Assembly: GCA_963575745.1 (NCBI GenBank)
Contig: CAUYUJ010011481.1
Span: 316,498 to 353,997, forward strand
From: Prorocentrum cordatum
Lineage: Eukaryota; Sar; Dinophyceae; Prorocentrales; Prorocentraceae
Direction of reading: 5' to 3'
DNA length: 37,500 nt
Both the position numbers and the translations under genes were made by a program. A model generated the notes under the pieces. The model was given only the letters and a program-made list of their open reading frames with translations. It was not told the origin of the DNA and did no database searches. Numbering within the stretch: position 1 is the first letter of the stretch; each line of letters starts with the position of its first letter. Shown here in pieces: positions 1 through 8,701 of this stretch.

Positions 1-109
1 GCTGAGGGCAGGCTGCAGCACCCTCTATGGCGCTCCGGCGCCCCCACCGTCGCCATGTCGAGGCGCGCGGCGCCGCGTGCCGAGGCGTGCGGGCGCGGAC
101 GTCGGCGAC

Positions 110-233
110 CGTCCGTCCGTCCGCGTGCCTGTCTGGGGCCTCCTGGGGATCCCTCGTCTCGAAGGCTGGATGCGCCTCGAAATCCTGGTCGGAACGCACC
201 CCTGCAGAGGTTCGGGGCGCAGCGGCATCGGCC
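110..233 (-). repeat. Interspersed element GGTACC family, copy 1 (diverged)
   Basis: Read on the minus strand, this stretch aligns along its length with the plus-strand copies at 15120, 18226 and 24133. Shared blocks include GCGTTCYGA, a GATTTCGAGGC-like block and CCCAGGAGGCCC. This is the most diverged copy and the only one in the opposite orientation. The GGTACC end is not preserved (GGCCGATGCCGCTG instead). No target duplication is visible. Confidence 0.6.
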
Positions 234-505
234 CGGATCTCAGGTTCCCGGCGTCTGGGCAGAATGCTTCGGCCTCCCAGATGGGGCCCGAGTAGGTGGG
301 CTCGGAGGTCCGCGCGGGCACCGCCGATGCACCAGCGACGTCGGCGATGGAGTCGGCGACGTCGGCGTGGGAAACATCGGGCTCCACATCGAGACGCATC
401 ACCGATGCTTCGGCGATGCGGCGCGAAGTTCCGAGTCCATCTACTCGGGCCCCATCTGGGAGGCCTGAACATCCTGCCGAGACGCTGGAAACCTGAGATC
501 GGGGA

Positions 506-1393
506 GTGCTAATTTTTTCACGCCACGCGTTGTCGCTCGGTTTCGGGGCCCAGGGCCATCACAGATCGATCGAACTCGAAACATGCCTCAAATCATTGTG
601 CGACTTTGAGGATCCGCTACTTCGGACATCAAGAGGCCCCCAGAGGCCCAAACAGGCCCCAATCAGTGACCCTAGAGGGCCTCGTTGTCGCACGGATACG
701 AGTCCCACCAGCCCTTTGGGCGTGAGTGGTTTAGAGAGCTCTCTCTGTCCTCAACCCCCCAACCCCCCTTCTTCCCCTTCGGGGAGGGGTTTACCCCTCC
801 CCCTACCCCCTCCCCCTGGGCCTGGACAGGGAGTCCCGAGTGTTCTCAGGGGGGTCTTTTTCGACTCCTGGGAGGACCAAAAAACGACGACCCTCACGAG
901 GATTCTGGCCCCGACGGGGGGGCTCGGAAAAACCCTCTCCTCTTCTGTGAAGCCCAAATCATTGATTTTACTACGGTTTCGGCCCCATTTTGGCCTTCTG
1001 AGGGGGCAGCGCTCCTCTTCCTTCTTCTCAGAGGGGGCAGCGCTCCTATTCCTTCTTCTCAAAATCATTGCTTTTACGAAGGTTTTGGGCTCATTGTGTC
1101 CTTCGCAGGGGCTCGCGCTCATTTGCGCTTCTGCGGAGGTCGCAAGAGGCCCCCAAGAGGCCCCAAGATGCCTCCCAGAGGCTCCCAAGAGGCGTCCAAG
1201 AGGCTCCCAAGAGGCCCCCAAGAGGCCCCCAAGAGGCCCAAGAGGCCCCCTAGAGGCCCCCAAGAGGCCCCACGAGGAGCCCGAACGACTCACACAGGAC
1301 GAGGGGCCCGAACGACTCACACCACGAAGAGCCCGAACGACTCACACCACAAGGAGGGGCCCGAACGACTCATACCAGGACGAGGCGCCCGAC
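506..1393. repeat. Degenerate GAGGCCCC minisatellite island 1
   Basis: From about 600, and densely from 1140 to 1290, short units of the type AAGAGGCCCCC recur with small variations. From 1275 they give way to a GAACGACTCACACCA-type unit. A 597-codon open frame covers 506-2299, but its Pro/Arg/Ser/Thr composition follows the repeat and other frames are also open, so I do not call it a gene. About 1000-1060 holds a short direct repeat around GAGGGGGCAGCGCTCCT. Confidence 0.7.
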
Positions 1394-1994
1394 CGACTCA
1401 CACCACGAGGACCCCGAACGACTCACACCACGACGCGGGCCTCGAACGACTCACACCACGAGGAGCCCGAACGAGTCACACCAGGAGGAGGGGCAGCGCT
1501 CATACAAGCCCCCCAAGAGGGCCCCCAGAGGTCCACCGTATGGCCCCAAGAGGTCCCCAGATGGTCCAGATGGCCCACAGGAGGTCCCCAGGAGGCACCA
1601 CGAGGCCTCCATGAGGCCCCCGAGATACCCCCAAGAGGTCCCCAAGAGGCCCCACGAGGCGCCGAAGACGCCCCAAGAGGCCTCCGACTCACATCACGAG
1701 GAGCCCGAACGACTCACACCACGACGCGGGCCTCGAACGACTCACACCACGAGGAGCCCGAACGAGTCACACCAGGAGGAGGGGCAGCGCTCATACAAGC
1801 CCCCCAAGAGGGCCCCCAGAGGTCCACCGTATGGCCCCAAGAGGTCCCCAGATGGTCCAGATGGCCCACAGGAGGTCCCCAGGAGGCACCACGAGGCCTC
1901 CATGAGGCCCCCAAGATACCCCCAAGAGGTCCACAAGAGGCCCCACGAGGCGCCGAAGACGCCCCAAGAGGCCTCCGACTCACATCACGAGGAG
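1394..1994. repeat. 291-bp tandem duplication (two copies plus 19-bp third start)
   Basis: Copy 1 is 1394-1684 and copy 2 is 1685-1975. The start of a third copy (1976-1994) precedes unique sequence. The copies differ by only a few substitutions, so the event is recent. The period is exactly 97 codons, so the duplication keeps any reading frame. Internally the unit consists of GAACGACTCACACCA-like and AAGAGGCCCC-like short repeats. Confidence 0.9.
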
Positions 1995-2560
1995 CGCTTT
2001 CTCTCCCTCCTCCTTCGCCTCGTCCTTCTCCCGCTCCCCCCACAAGGAGGATGTACAAGGAGGCGGGAGGAAGGAGGAACAGGGGAGATATGCGGGGCCC
2101 AGCGGACACACGCCTGAAAAACACGACTGTCGGCATGCTTCGAGAGAGTTGCTGCTGTGAGATGGGCTGGTGGGGATACGCGAAGCGTAAAGAACTTCTC
2201 AGAATGACGCACGGCGCGAGCACACATCTGCGACAACACCTCCTGGAGTACATGCATCCAGGGCTCCCAAGGGGTCGGCGGTGCGTCGTCATCAAGTGAA
2301 TACTCGTCCATATGCAATCAATGCGCTGAACTGCAGCGAAGCGTCTAAGCAGTCCGAGAGGACGGGTGTGTGACGCAAGTGGTAAGTCACGATGCCTCAA
2401 TAAATCTATCCTGCCATACATCGTCGCATTAGACTTTGCCAAGCAACCCCCATAAATCCTTCACAGGTCCCAGCCGAGTCGCCCACCCATTCGGTCAATC
2501 ATACAATCTCAACTGACAACCTATCAAGCCCCAAGGATCACCACTGATGTTGGCCTCATA
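1995..2560. other. Intergenic stretch, no gene recognised
   Basis: A short pyrimidine-rich run at 1995-2040 leads into mixed-composition sequence with no recognisable domain, RNA or clear repeat. The open frames here are extensions of the repeat-derived frames upstream. Confidence 0.5.
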
Positions 2561-2990
2561 GGCTTCTAAAGGTCCAAAAGGGCGTCAAGATGGCCCAATA
2601 TGGCTTCAAAACTGGTCATGGCGGCCACAAAACGGCCCAGGATGCCCTAAGAGGGCCCAAGATGCTCACAAGATGGCCCCAAAGGGCCCCAAAGGGACCC
2701 CGAAGAGTGCCTCACGACGATGCCAAACATTGGCTTTCTACTTGAGTTTGAAAGATTTTAATGCTTTCACATGTTTGGACTCTCGGGCCATGACGGCCTA
2801 AGCGACCTCGTAGATGGACCCCACACGGCCCAAGAGGACCCCGATACGGCCCAAGAGCACCCCAAGATGACCTCCGCAGGGGCCAGATGGCGCAAGAGTG
2901 CCCTAAGACTTCCCAATACGCCACCAAAAAGCCTCCAAGAGGCCCCTAGGAGGCCGCCAATCATCCCCACAACGACCGGACGGTCTGGAC
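2560..2990. repeat. Degenerate GAGGCCCC minisatellite island 2
   Basis: Loosely spaced units of the type AAGATGGCCCC, AAGAGGGCCC and GGACCCC occur in two blocks, about 2575-2705 and 2800-2960. A less repetitive, T-rich stretch separates them. The G/A-to-C polarity on the plus strand matches islands at 1.1, 6.6, 33.6 and 36.5 kb. Confidence 0.6.
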
Positions 2991-3035
2991 GTGCACCCCG
3001 CTAAGCGGGAGAGAACTGCGTAACGACACAACCTA

Positions 3036-3330
3036 TACGCTGAAACAGAAAACCGGCTTTCGGGCAGCTTCGTAGATGCTGGTCGGGGGGCCTGAGTCGC
3101 TCGCGGCCGAGGCTCGCAGCGGCTCGAAAAACGCCTTCGCTGCGGACTGTGCATCCCCTATGGCAGCACGATCGCTGAGACGCTTTCCGAGGTTACGCGC
3201 GACGTTCTTGGCTCGGCGCTGGACCGCCCATTCCGTGGCGCGCTCCGCGCGCCAGGGGCAGCGCCGGAGGAGCAGCACCAGGGAGGTGGGGGTCCAGCGC
3301 CGGTCCGAGACATCCGTGCGGACCTCTCCG
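3036..3330 (-). CDS. Possible C-terminal exon of the SH3 gene (different frame)
   Basis: In the frame ending at a stop at 3033-3035 the translation contains RATEWAVQRRAKNVARNLG and AAKAFFEPLRASAASDS, which look like an amphipathic, alanine-rich helix. The frame is shifted relative to exon 3, and no convincing splice pair lies between them. A short unrecognised intron, a frameshift mutation or an assembly indel would explain it. Confidence 0.3.
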
Positions 3331-3708
3331 GAAGGCCCACCTCCGTGCAGGTGTTCCCTCTTCAGGCTGCGGCTGATCCCCGCCGTCGCTGCAGAGGCTG
3401 AGGCCCGTGACGCTCTGCCGCAGCGCACGGCGGCCGGGCTGGTCGCCGTCTCTGAAGGACACGGAGCGCGTGCCCATCCGCTGCAGCGTCACGGTGCGCT
3501 TCACGCGGAGCCCGCGCGAGGCGGCGGCCGCCGACTGCCTCAAGCTCTGCTGAGCAGGGGCCTCCGCGGCCGCGGCCGCTGTGGCCGCGACGCAGTACTC
3601 CGGGAAGTAGCCCGCCGCGCTGCCGTCCAGCAGCCGGCCGTACAGCCACCCGTCGGCCGCGTTCAGCACCTCGACCTCCTCGCCGCCGGCCAAGAACATG
3701 AGGTGGTC
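3193..3708 (-). other. Exon 3 of the SH3 gene
   Basis: It starts GAC CAC CTC ATG and completes SH3-2 (EEVEVLNAADGWLYG, GYFPEYCV). An Ala-rich stretch and a basic/Ser-rich tail (RVKRTVTLQRMGTRSVSF) follow. In this frame a stop occurs at 3193-3195. After about 3330 the residues become low-complexity Pro/Gly/Arg, so the real end may differ. Confidence 0.55.
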
Positions 3709-5517
3709 CTGCGTGTTGAGGCTTCGGGCTGCGCCCAGATAGCCCCCCCAAGCCTGATGGCCCCAACAAGCCTCCCGGGTGGCCGGGGGCGGCCTCGAGC
3801 GGTCTCAACACCCTGGCGCCGCCCCTGGTGGCGCCCCTGGGGCGCTGTGCGCCCCATGGCCTGACTCTGTACCTTTGGGGCCTGTTGAGGCCATTCGGGA
3901 CTACCTGGGGGGGGCTGTCTGTGCGCAGCCCGAAGCCTCGCCTGTCCTGCAGGGCGTCCGCCGCGGGAACGTCCTCCGCCGAGAAGCGGCGCGCGATGCG
4001 CACGTTCTTGCCCTGCGCCGCCGCCCCGCCGGCGTGGGCCTGCGGCGGGGGCGCAGGGCCGGGCACGCTGGCGGAAACGTCGCCCTGCCAGGACCCGAGC
4101 CGCTCGACGCACTGCCGCGGGAACACGCCAGCGTGGTTCGGGGCGCGGGCAGTGTGGCCGTAGAGCCACTCTGGCCCGGACTCGGCCTCCACCTCCACCA
4201 GGTCCCCGATGGTCAGAGGAGGGGCAGGGTCGAGAGATCGGCGGCCCTGCCTGACGCTCTGCGTCGTTCTTGGGGCCTGGTGAGTGGAGGCGTCTCGTCG
4301 CCACGGCTGGGCCCACGTCGAAACACAAGAAAGAATGGATCCCAGAAGGGGTCCAAGAACCGATTCTGGACGGAGTCTTATGTTGTTCCCATCCGACTTA
4401 AGGACCACATCCCAGAAACAATTTCGAGCACCCCGAAAAGTGTCAAACAAGTGTCGAAACAGTGTCGGGCGAGTGTCTCCCAGGGCCCAACACGTGAAAA
4501 CCCAACAATGTCGGTACTCTTGTGGGCGCTCGAGATTCTTCCTGGTGATCAAGGCTCAAGTAGGCTGGAGCACCATAAACCCTGGGGCCTAGTTAATGGA
4601 GGCGTCTCGTCGCCACGGCTGGACCCACGTCGAAACACAAGAAATTGAGGGATGAATCAACGACCCTACCCTGGGTTACAAGTGCGTGGTCTGTAAACCT
4701 CCTGGGAACCCCCAAAGCCTAGAGCCGCCAGGACGCGGCACATCACGCAGGGTTTACCCTGTCAGCCCACAGGAGTTTCAGCGCACAGTGCCTCGTAATC
4801 CAGGGTAGGGGCGATTTGTTTCCCCTTGAAGAAAGAATGGATCCCAGAAAGGGGTCCAAGAACCGATTCTGAGCGGAGTCGGGCTGGGCGGCAGAGCCAC
4901 CGTTCTTTCAACTGTTCCTCCTCCGACATGAGCAGCTCCAGGCAGGCGTCGCACGAGCCTGGCTGGGACTGTGGGTCGAAGGCCGCGACGACGCGGGCGA
5001 GGTAACGCTCCTCGTGCCACCTGAAGTCGCTCTGGGTCTCCGCTGGAAACGCCCTGCTGCTGTACTCCTGCACTCCCACGGAGCTCTCGAAACTCATCTG
5101 GCTGGACAACTTCCGGCGTTTGCGGCGGCGCTCCCTGAAGAAAAACCAGGCCGCCAGCGCAGCCGCCGCCACGAGGAGGACGCCGAGGAAGGGCAGCCAC
5201 CAGAGCTGTTCCATGAGGGGTGCGCCCTCTTCGTCGACACCCGCACCCACGGCGGCAGCGGGCGGCGGGGTGGCAGTGGTTTCCGGCTGCGCGTACGGCT
5301 CCCTCGGCTCCTCGGCAGCACGCACACAAAGAGTGCAGCGCGGGAGGGGCGCCTTGTCAGGGGCAAGAGGCCTCCTCTTGCGAGCTGCCGAAACATTAAG
5401 ATCCACGCCCTGACCGTCTGGATCACTGGGCCCAGTCCCGTGGACGCGGTCGCACGGAGACGTTCCGCGCGGAGCATCCACGAATAACGGCCGCGTATCT
5501 GGTTGGTTTTGGCCCAT
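3196..5517 (-). CDS. Membrane-anchored SH3-domain protein (three-exon model)
   Basis: The model joins 5517-4870, 4276-3947 and 3708-3193, giving about 497 residues if translation starts at the ATG at 5517. Exon 1 holds a hydrophobic segment of about 23 residues (about 5205-5137, motif LWWLPFLGVLL), followed at once by RERRRKRRK, so the C-terminal part should be cytoplasmic. An ATG at 5214 directly before this segment would instead give a signal-anchor protein of about 396 residues. Exon 2 encodes the back half of an SH3-like fold (LTIGDLVEVEAE, EWLYGH, GVFPRQCVE). Exons 2 and 3 together encode a complete SH3 (RIARRFSAED, FLAGGEEVEVL, DGWLYGRL, GYFPEYCV). The ligand-site Trp, the Pro and the final aromatic are present. 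The front of the first SH3 may be ARVVAAFDPQS at the end of exon 1. Such proteins usually bind proline-rich partners at membranes; the partner is unknown. The C-terminus is uncertain: from about 3330 to 3036 a second frame (RATEWAVQRRAKNVARNLG) looks more protein-like, which implies another intron or a frameshift. Confidence 0.6.
3709..3946 (-). mobile_element. Intron 2 of the SH3 gene: introner with TIRs and target duplication
   Basis: The 238-nt intron interrupts an SH3 domain that is complete when it is removed (ALQ joined to DHLMFLAGGEEVEVL). Near its ends lie inverted repeats of 32 bp with 30 matches: 3908-3939 and 3718-3749, both beginning GAGGCTTCGGGCTGCGC on the inward-reading strand. 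A second inverted block (TGGCCYCAACARGCC) lies inside. The flanks repeat GCAGGAC at 3944-3950 and 3706-3712, as expected for a target duplication. Splicing at GCAG|GAC on both sides gives a GA-AG intron in phase 0, with both splice sites at the duplicated target. Confidence 0.8.
3947..4276 (-). other. Exon 2 of the SH3 gene
   Basis: 330 nt, 110 codons, phase 0 at both ends. It carries the back half of SH3-1, a Gly/Ala/Pro linker of about 30 residues, and the first strand and RT loop of SH3-2 (RIARRFSAEDVPAADALQ). It ends at CTGCAG, within the 7-bp sequence duplicated on the far side of intron 2. Confidence 0.65.
4271..4377 (-). repeat. Repeat R, uninterrupted copy (R2)
   Basis: This 107-bp unit reads on the minus strand from GACTCCGTCCAGAATCGG through GGACCCCTTCTGGGATCC and GTGTTTCGACGTGGG to CACCAGGCCCCA. 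It matches R1 almost base for base on both sides of R1's insertion. It therefore shows the empty target site (ACACAAGAAAGAATGG on the plus strand at 4325-4340). Confidence 0.9.
4277..4869 (-). other. Intron 1 of the SH3 gene, framed by two copies of repeat R
   Basis: The 593-nt interval between the proposed splice sites begins within one R copy and ends at CACCAG at the end of another. R1 (4835-4880 plus 4583-4644) abuts exon 1 and R2 (4271-4377) abuts exon 2, in the same orientation. A spacer of about 200 bp between them contains four AGTGTC-like motifs. The splice sites are inferred from frame continuity and not proven. Confidence 0.5.
4583..4880 (-). repeat. Repeat R, copy R1, split by a nested element
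   Basis: The two halves 4583-4644 and 4835-4880 align to R2 with a few substitutions. The 190 bases between them are the inserted element plus one copy of the duplicated target AAGAAA. Confidence 0.9.
4645..4828. mobile_element. MITE-like element nested in R1, 6-bp target duplication
   Basis: The 184-bp insert is flanked by AAGAAA at 4639-4644 and 4829-4834; the uninterrupted R2 copy has a single AAGAAA. The ends are imperfect TIRs of about 35 bp: TTGAGGGATGAATCAA then CGACCCTACCCTGGGTTAC on one side, and CAAGGGGAAACAAAT then CGCCCCTACCCTGGATTAC read from the other. No coding capacity, so non-autonomous. The superfamily is not identified. Confidence 0.85.
4870..5517 (-). other. Exon 1 of the SH3 gene: extracellular/linker region, TM segment, basic stop
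   Basis: The open frame extends upstream to 5580 without a stop, so the true 5' end could lie further out or be reached by a splice acceptor. The Pro/Ala-rich stretch before the membrane segment (TTATPPPAAAVGAG) looks like a linker. The cytoplasmic part continues through MSFESSVGVQEYSSRAF to CLELLMSEEEQLKERW. The proposed end at TCA|GA (4870/4869) keeps phase 0 and gives a GA-AG intron like intron 2. A GT within GAACG|GTGG slightly upstream is the alternative, but it would change the phase. Confidence 0.5.
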
Positions 5518-5739
5518 GAGCCCAGCCCGCGAGGCCGTGGATATGGCCGTATCTCCCGCACCCGAACTTCCCAATTGCACGTTCTACGACCAACTTTCAC
5601 ATGACCCTAACGCACACCGTCTTATTCATGCGCGCAACATTTCCTGCCAGTCCGAAGACTTGGCTTTGCACTGAAGCTACCAGTGGAATAGCTGGACGGT
5701 GCGACTGTTGACTATGTAGTGTTGTAGCCACTTGCAAAC

Positions 5740-6120
5740 TCAAAACACCCCACAAAATAGACCGCCGTAGAATACTTGCATGACCCGCCTGAATTGGGTC
5801 AAAAAGGCCTTTCCGTGGAAACTCTGCGCCGGATCGAAGCCAAACGAATCAATATGGCCCGCAGCTGGACGGAACAGTCCTGCAAGACCGGAGGCGCCAT
5901 GCCTGGAACAACCTTGCACAGCAGCCCAAAACAAGCTCAACCCCGAATCCTCCCAACCGGGGCAACATTGTGATCTCGCAAAGCAAAACACAGTCGATAA
6001 GCCGATCTCCTCCAAAAAACAAGACAGCAAACCGTCAATCTGCTTCAACATGTTTCTCTTGGCGCGGTGGACCGCTGGGGTGGCGCGCTCCAAGAAAGAC
6101 AGGACGTGAAAATTTGACAC
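5740..6120 (-). pseudogene. LINE fragment downstream of the RT core
   Basis: The frame reads HVLSFLERATPAVHRAKRN then MLKQIDGLLSCFLEEIGLS. This matches the conserved 'LSFIEYRTPALYHA ... LD..Q..FL...G' block that follows the polymerase core in dinoflagellate LINEs. After about residue 45 the similarity moves to another frame. The open frame stops at 5740. Confidence 0.6.
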
Positions 6121-6429
6121 TCTGACCAGCTATCACCATAATGGCGCGACGTCCAGAGAAAAGCCCAGAAGCTCCAGCTGGCTTCCGATGCAAAGTGCTG
6201 CACGGCAAAATGCATTTCCAGGCGTGGACAAAACATAGCGCAAACCATCTTGAATGATCCACCGTCTGGTCTACTCGCATCGAAGACGTGCGTGCTCTCC
6301 TTGGACGCTTCGGATTACACCTAGTTGCCAGACCCCGACGCACGAAAAGCAGACAGACAGGCGAATTCGCCGGCCCAACAGGCCAGAGGCGTGCTAAGAT
6401 CTCCGGTAACTTGTTAACAATATTTCTAG

Positions 6430-6720
6430 TTCGCGCGCGCGGAGCGGCCCCTGGGGGCCCCCGGACGAAAAGTACCCCGGCAAGGTCCCGAGAGAAGCCC
6501 GGGAGAAGCCACCAGACCACTCCAGGGGAGGGTATTTTTCGACACCCCTCACGAGGATCGTGGCCTCCGAGGGGGGAGCCGCAATCGACTACCCCCAAGA
6601 GCCCCCCAAGAGGCCCTGGGGGCCTCCAAAACGCCGCCAAGGAGCCCCAAGAGACTCCCAAGAGGTCCCCAAGAGGCCCCCAAGAGGCCCTAAAGAGGGC
6701 TCCAGGGCCGGCGGCATGAG
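6430..6720. repeat. GAGGCCCC minisatellite island 3, inside the LINE
   Basis: Units of AAGAGGCCCCC, AAGAGCCCCCC and GAGACTCCC dominate 6590-6715. A GC-rich leader with GGGGCCCCCGG-like runs occupies 6440-6590. The island separates RT remnants at above 6720 from those below 6430. Confidence 0.7.
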
Positions 6721-6835
6721 CGAAGCGATTAAATAAGGATTCCAGCGCCGAGATGTTCAAGGGCGCTCGGCTGAAGGCGCCAGCAGTACAACATATGCGC
6801 GCGTAGCGAATCAAGGGAAGCGAACAGTACAGTCC

Positions 6836-7219
6836 CCCCAGCGCGTCAAAGTAGCACGCATGCCAATCGCGCGGGCCAAGCGCGGCACCTTGGAAAACCA
6901 TATCTCCAAAGTGAAAAACCCATGCAAACACGCCATCAACAACTATATGAACTGGTCCGGGCGCGAACCATGACGAGATAACCTTCGGGGCGGTGCCGTG
7001 CACGCCGTTCGCTCTCAGTTTCTCCACCATGCGCCCCGCCCGCGCGAGTTCGAACGCGCCTGAAACAATTGCGCAATATAAGCCAACGCGTTTGCCTCGA
7101 CCATTCTCCCACGGCCCACTGCAGAGGAAGAACGCGAGGGGAGGCCTGCAACCGCGGCCTCTATGATGCGCGAATTGGCCATCGCCGCACCCCCCCGCGG
7201 CGTGCAAGGATGGCAGAAG
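6836..7219 (-). pseudogene. LINE reverse transcriptase fragment
   Basis: The frame contains GCGDGQFAHHRGRG, then VGLYCAIVSGAFELARAG, MVEKLRANGVHG, VISSWFAPG and DMVFQGAALGP. The VSGAF block is RT motif A with its aspartates lost (CAIVSGAFE instead of a D..GAFD pattern). QGAALGP is motif B (QG..LGP). Motif C (FADD) should follow within about 40 residues and is not intact: another frame reads FASLDSLRAH at about the right place. Confidence 0.7.
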
Positions 7220-8126
7220 AGAACTAGCCGACGCCCGTTCCACTGACTTCGCAATTTGCGACTTCAGACGCACGCCTCTGCAAGTGTCCGGCTTAGAACG
7301 GCTGCGTCGTTTAAGCCGCGGGAGCACCCGGCAGACCTTCCGCGCGGGGAAGCCCAGCGCCACGCTCGAGAACGCGGCGGGCCACAATTGCTGCAGGTAG
7401 CGCAGATTGCCGCGCGCGCCGCCTCGAGAGGCAAGCAGAAAGACCTCTGGACCAGTCTCAGATTCTTCTCGCAATCTCCGTCGCACTCGAAATGCTGCGC
7501 GCGCTCGTGCGGTCGCAAAACAGCACGCGTGCTTTCAAGGGCTTGCCGCGTCGCTGAGGATTCATCCCCGCTGCGGCTGGCAAGCCAACCTTCGCAACGA
7601 CGGCCGGCTTGAACAACGTCGCCGTGCTCTCTGGGGCCGCCGCCCACTGGCCGTCGTCATCCACGAGAGGAGGCGTCGACGAAGACGAGGCGCGGCCGGC
7701 CCGGAGCAGCGGCGCACGACGCAAGGACCGCCATTGCTTCGCAGAGATCTTCAGAACAACGATCCGTTGCCGAGGGTGGGCCGCGCGCTTCGTTCGCGCG
7801 CTCGCCCCAGAAACTCGGGGCCTTCTGAACGTGCACGTTGCTTCCGCGCGTGATCCGCCATGCCGGCGGCCCGGCTTTTCCCGTCGATCTGCCCCCGCTG
7901 CCTGTCATTCATCCGTCGGCGAAAAGACTCGCGACGGGGCGCCCATCGTCGCGGAATCTACGTTTGTGTCATTGCTGACAGATGTTCCGGAAACGTCGCC
8001 GCCGAATCTGCGGCATCGCAGTCGCGAAAAAAAAACGCCCAGTGGGCGAGGGGGAATTGCATAACCCGGCCTCGTCGGCAGCGCTGGCGCGCCAACGTTA
8101 CAGGACGGCTCAGAGGGGGAGACGAG

Positions 8127-8372
8127 CAGCGAAACTCTTCCGATCACAATTCCACGACCGCTGGCTTCTGGAATGACCGAACAGACAGCGCCGGGCGACA
8201 TGTCGGCGGGAGCAAGATCCAGAAGATAAGCCCCACGGGTGGGTTGCCGCACCTTCCTCGTGAAACCCGCGCTGCCGCAAAGTCTTTGCAGCTGTTCCGC
8301 TGCGACGGCGTTGCTGCGCGAGTGCTTGAACCGCCCTTGGTAACTACTGTCGCCCGCGATCGCTGCGGGAGT
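8127..8372 (-). pseudogene. LINE endonuclease fragment (APE-like, C-terminal part)
   Basis: The frame reads AIAGDSSYQGRFKHSRSN, then QLQRLCGSAGFTRKVRQPTRG, YLLDLAPADM and GRGIVIGRVSL. This follows the APE-type endonuclease pattern: a GDFN motif, here decayed to GDSS, then a leucine-rich helix, then PTRG.YLLDLVLTD. The terminal histidine motif (SDH) is replaced by GRG. The fragment is part of the relic spanning 5740-8588. Confidence 0.65.
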
Positions 8373-8701
8373 GGCCAGTTCTTTGAGGGGCGCCCACTCG
8401 GACTCCGAAGGGCAGATGAAACTATCGCCGCCCCAGGTAGGGTGGCGGCGCCGCGCAGCGAGCCGCAGTGGACTTTGACCCGCGCGGCTAAATGCGCCGA
8501 CTGCGCCTGTGACCATCAGGCGACAAAATCGGAAACGCGCCAAAAACCAAAGACGAAGAATAATAATTACGCTACCGAGGAACCCCACATACTTCGTTTA
8601 ATCACTTGTGTTCGCACAGCTGACGTGCAACATGTGGACAACGCTCGCACCCGCTACCATGCTGCTACCGTCGAGAGGCGCTCATAGTGGGACCACCCCC
8701 T

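Larger units (their letters stand above)
5740..8588 (-). mobile_element. Decayed LINE (non-LTR retrotransposon) relic
   Basis: Three protein pieces occur in the correct order on the minus strand: endonuclease (8372-8127), reverse transcriptase (7219-6836) and the conserved region after the catalytic core (6120-5740). They sit in different frames with stops between them, so the element is dead. The stretch 6430-6720 is a foreign minisatellite. Sequence between the pieces reads as frameshifted remnants. No poly-A tail or target duplication was found, so the outer limits are approximate. Identification rests on family motifs recognised by eye. Confidence 0.7.

Noticed and set aside
506-2299. 597-codon open frame on the plus strand
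   Set aside because: It runs through stop-free minisatellite units, and other frames are open too. Residue composition mirrors the repeat and no domain is recognisable.
3908-3939. Reading intron 2 of the SH3 gene as coding because one frame stays open across it
   Set aside because: The open-frame translation breaks the SH3 pattern. The inverted repeats, the target duplication and the restored domain all support removal.
7045-7070. GAGTTCGAACGCGCC as a tRNA B-box
   Set aside because: No matching A-box, acceptor stem or anticodon arm could be drawn around it.
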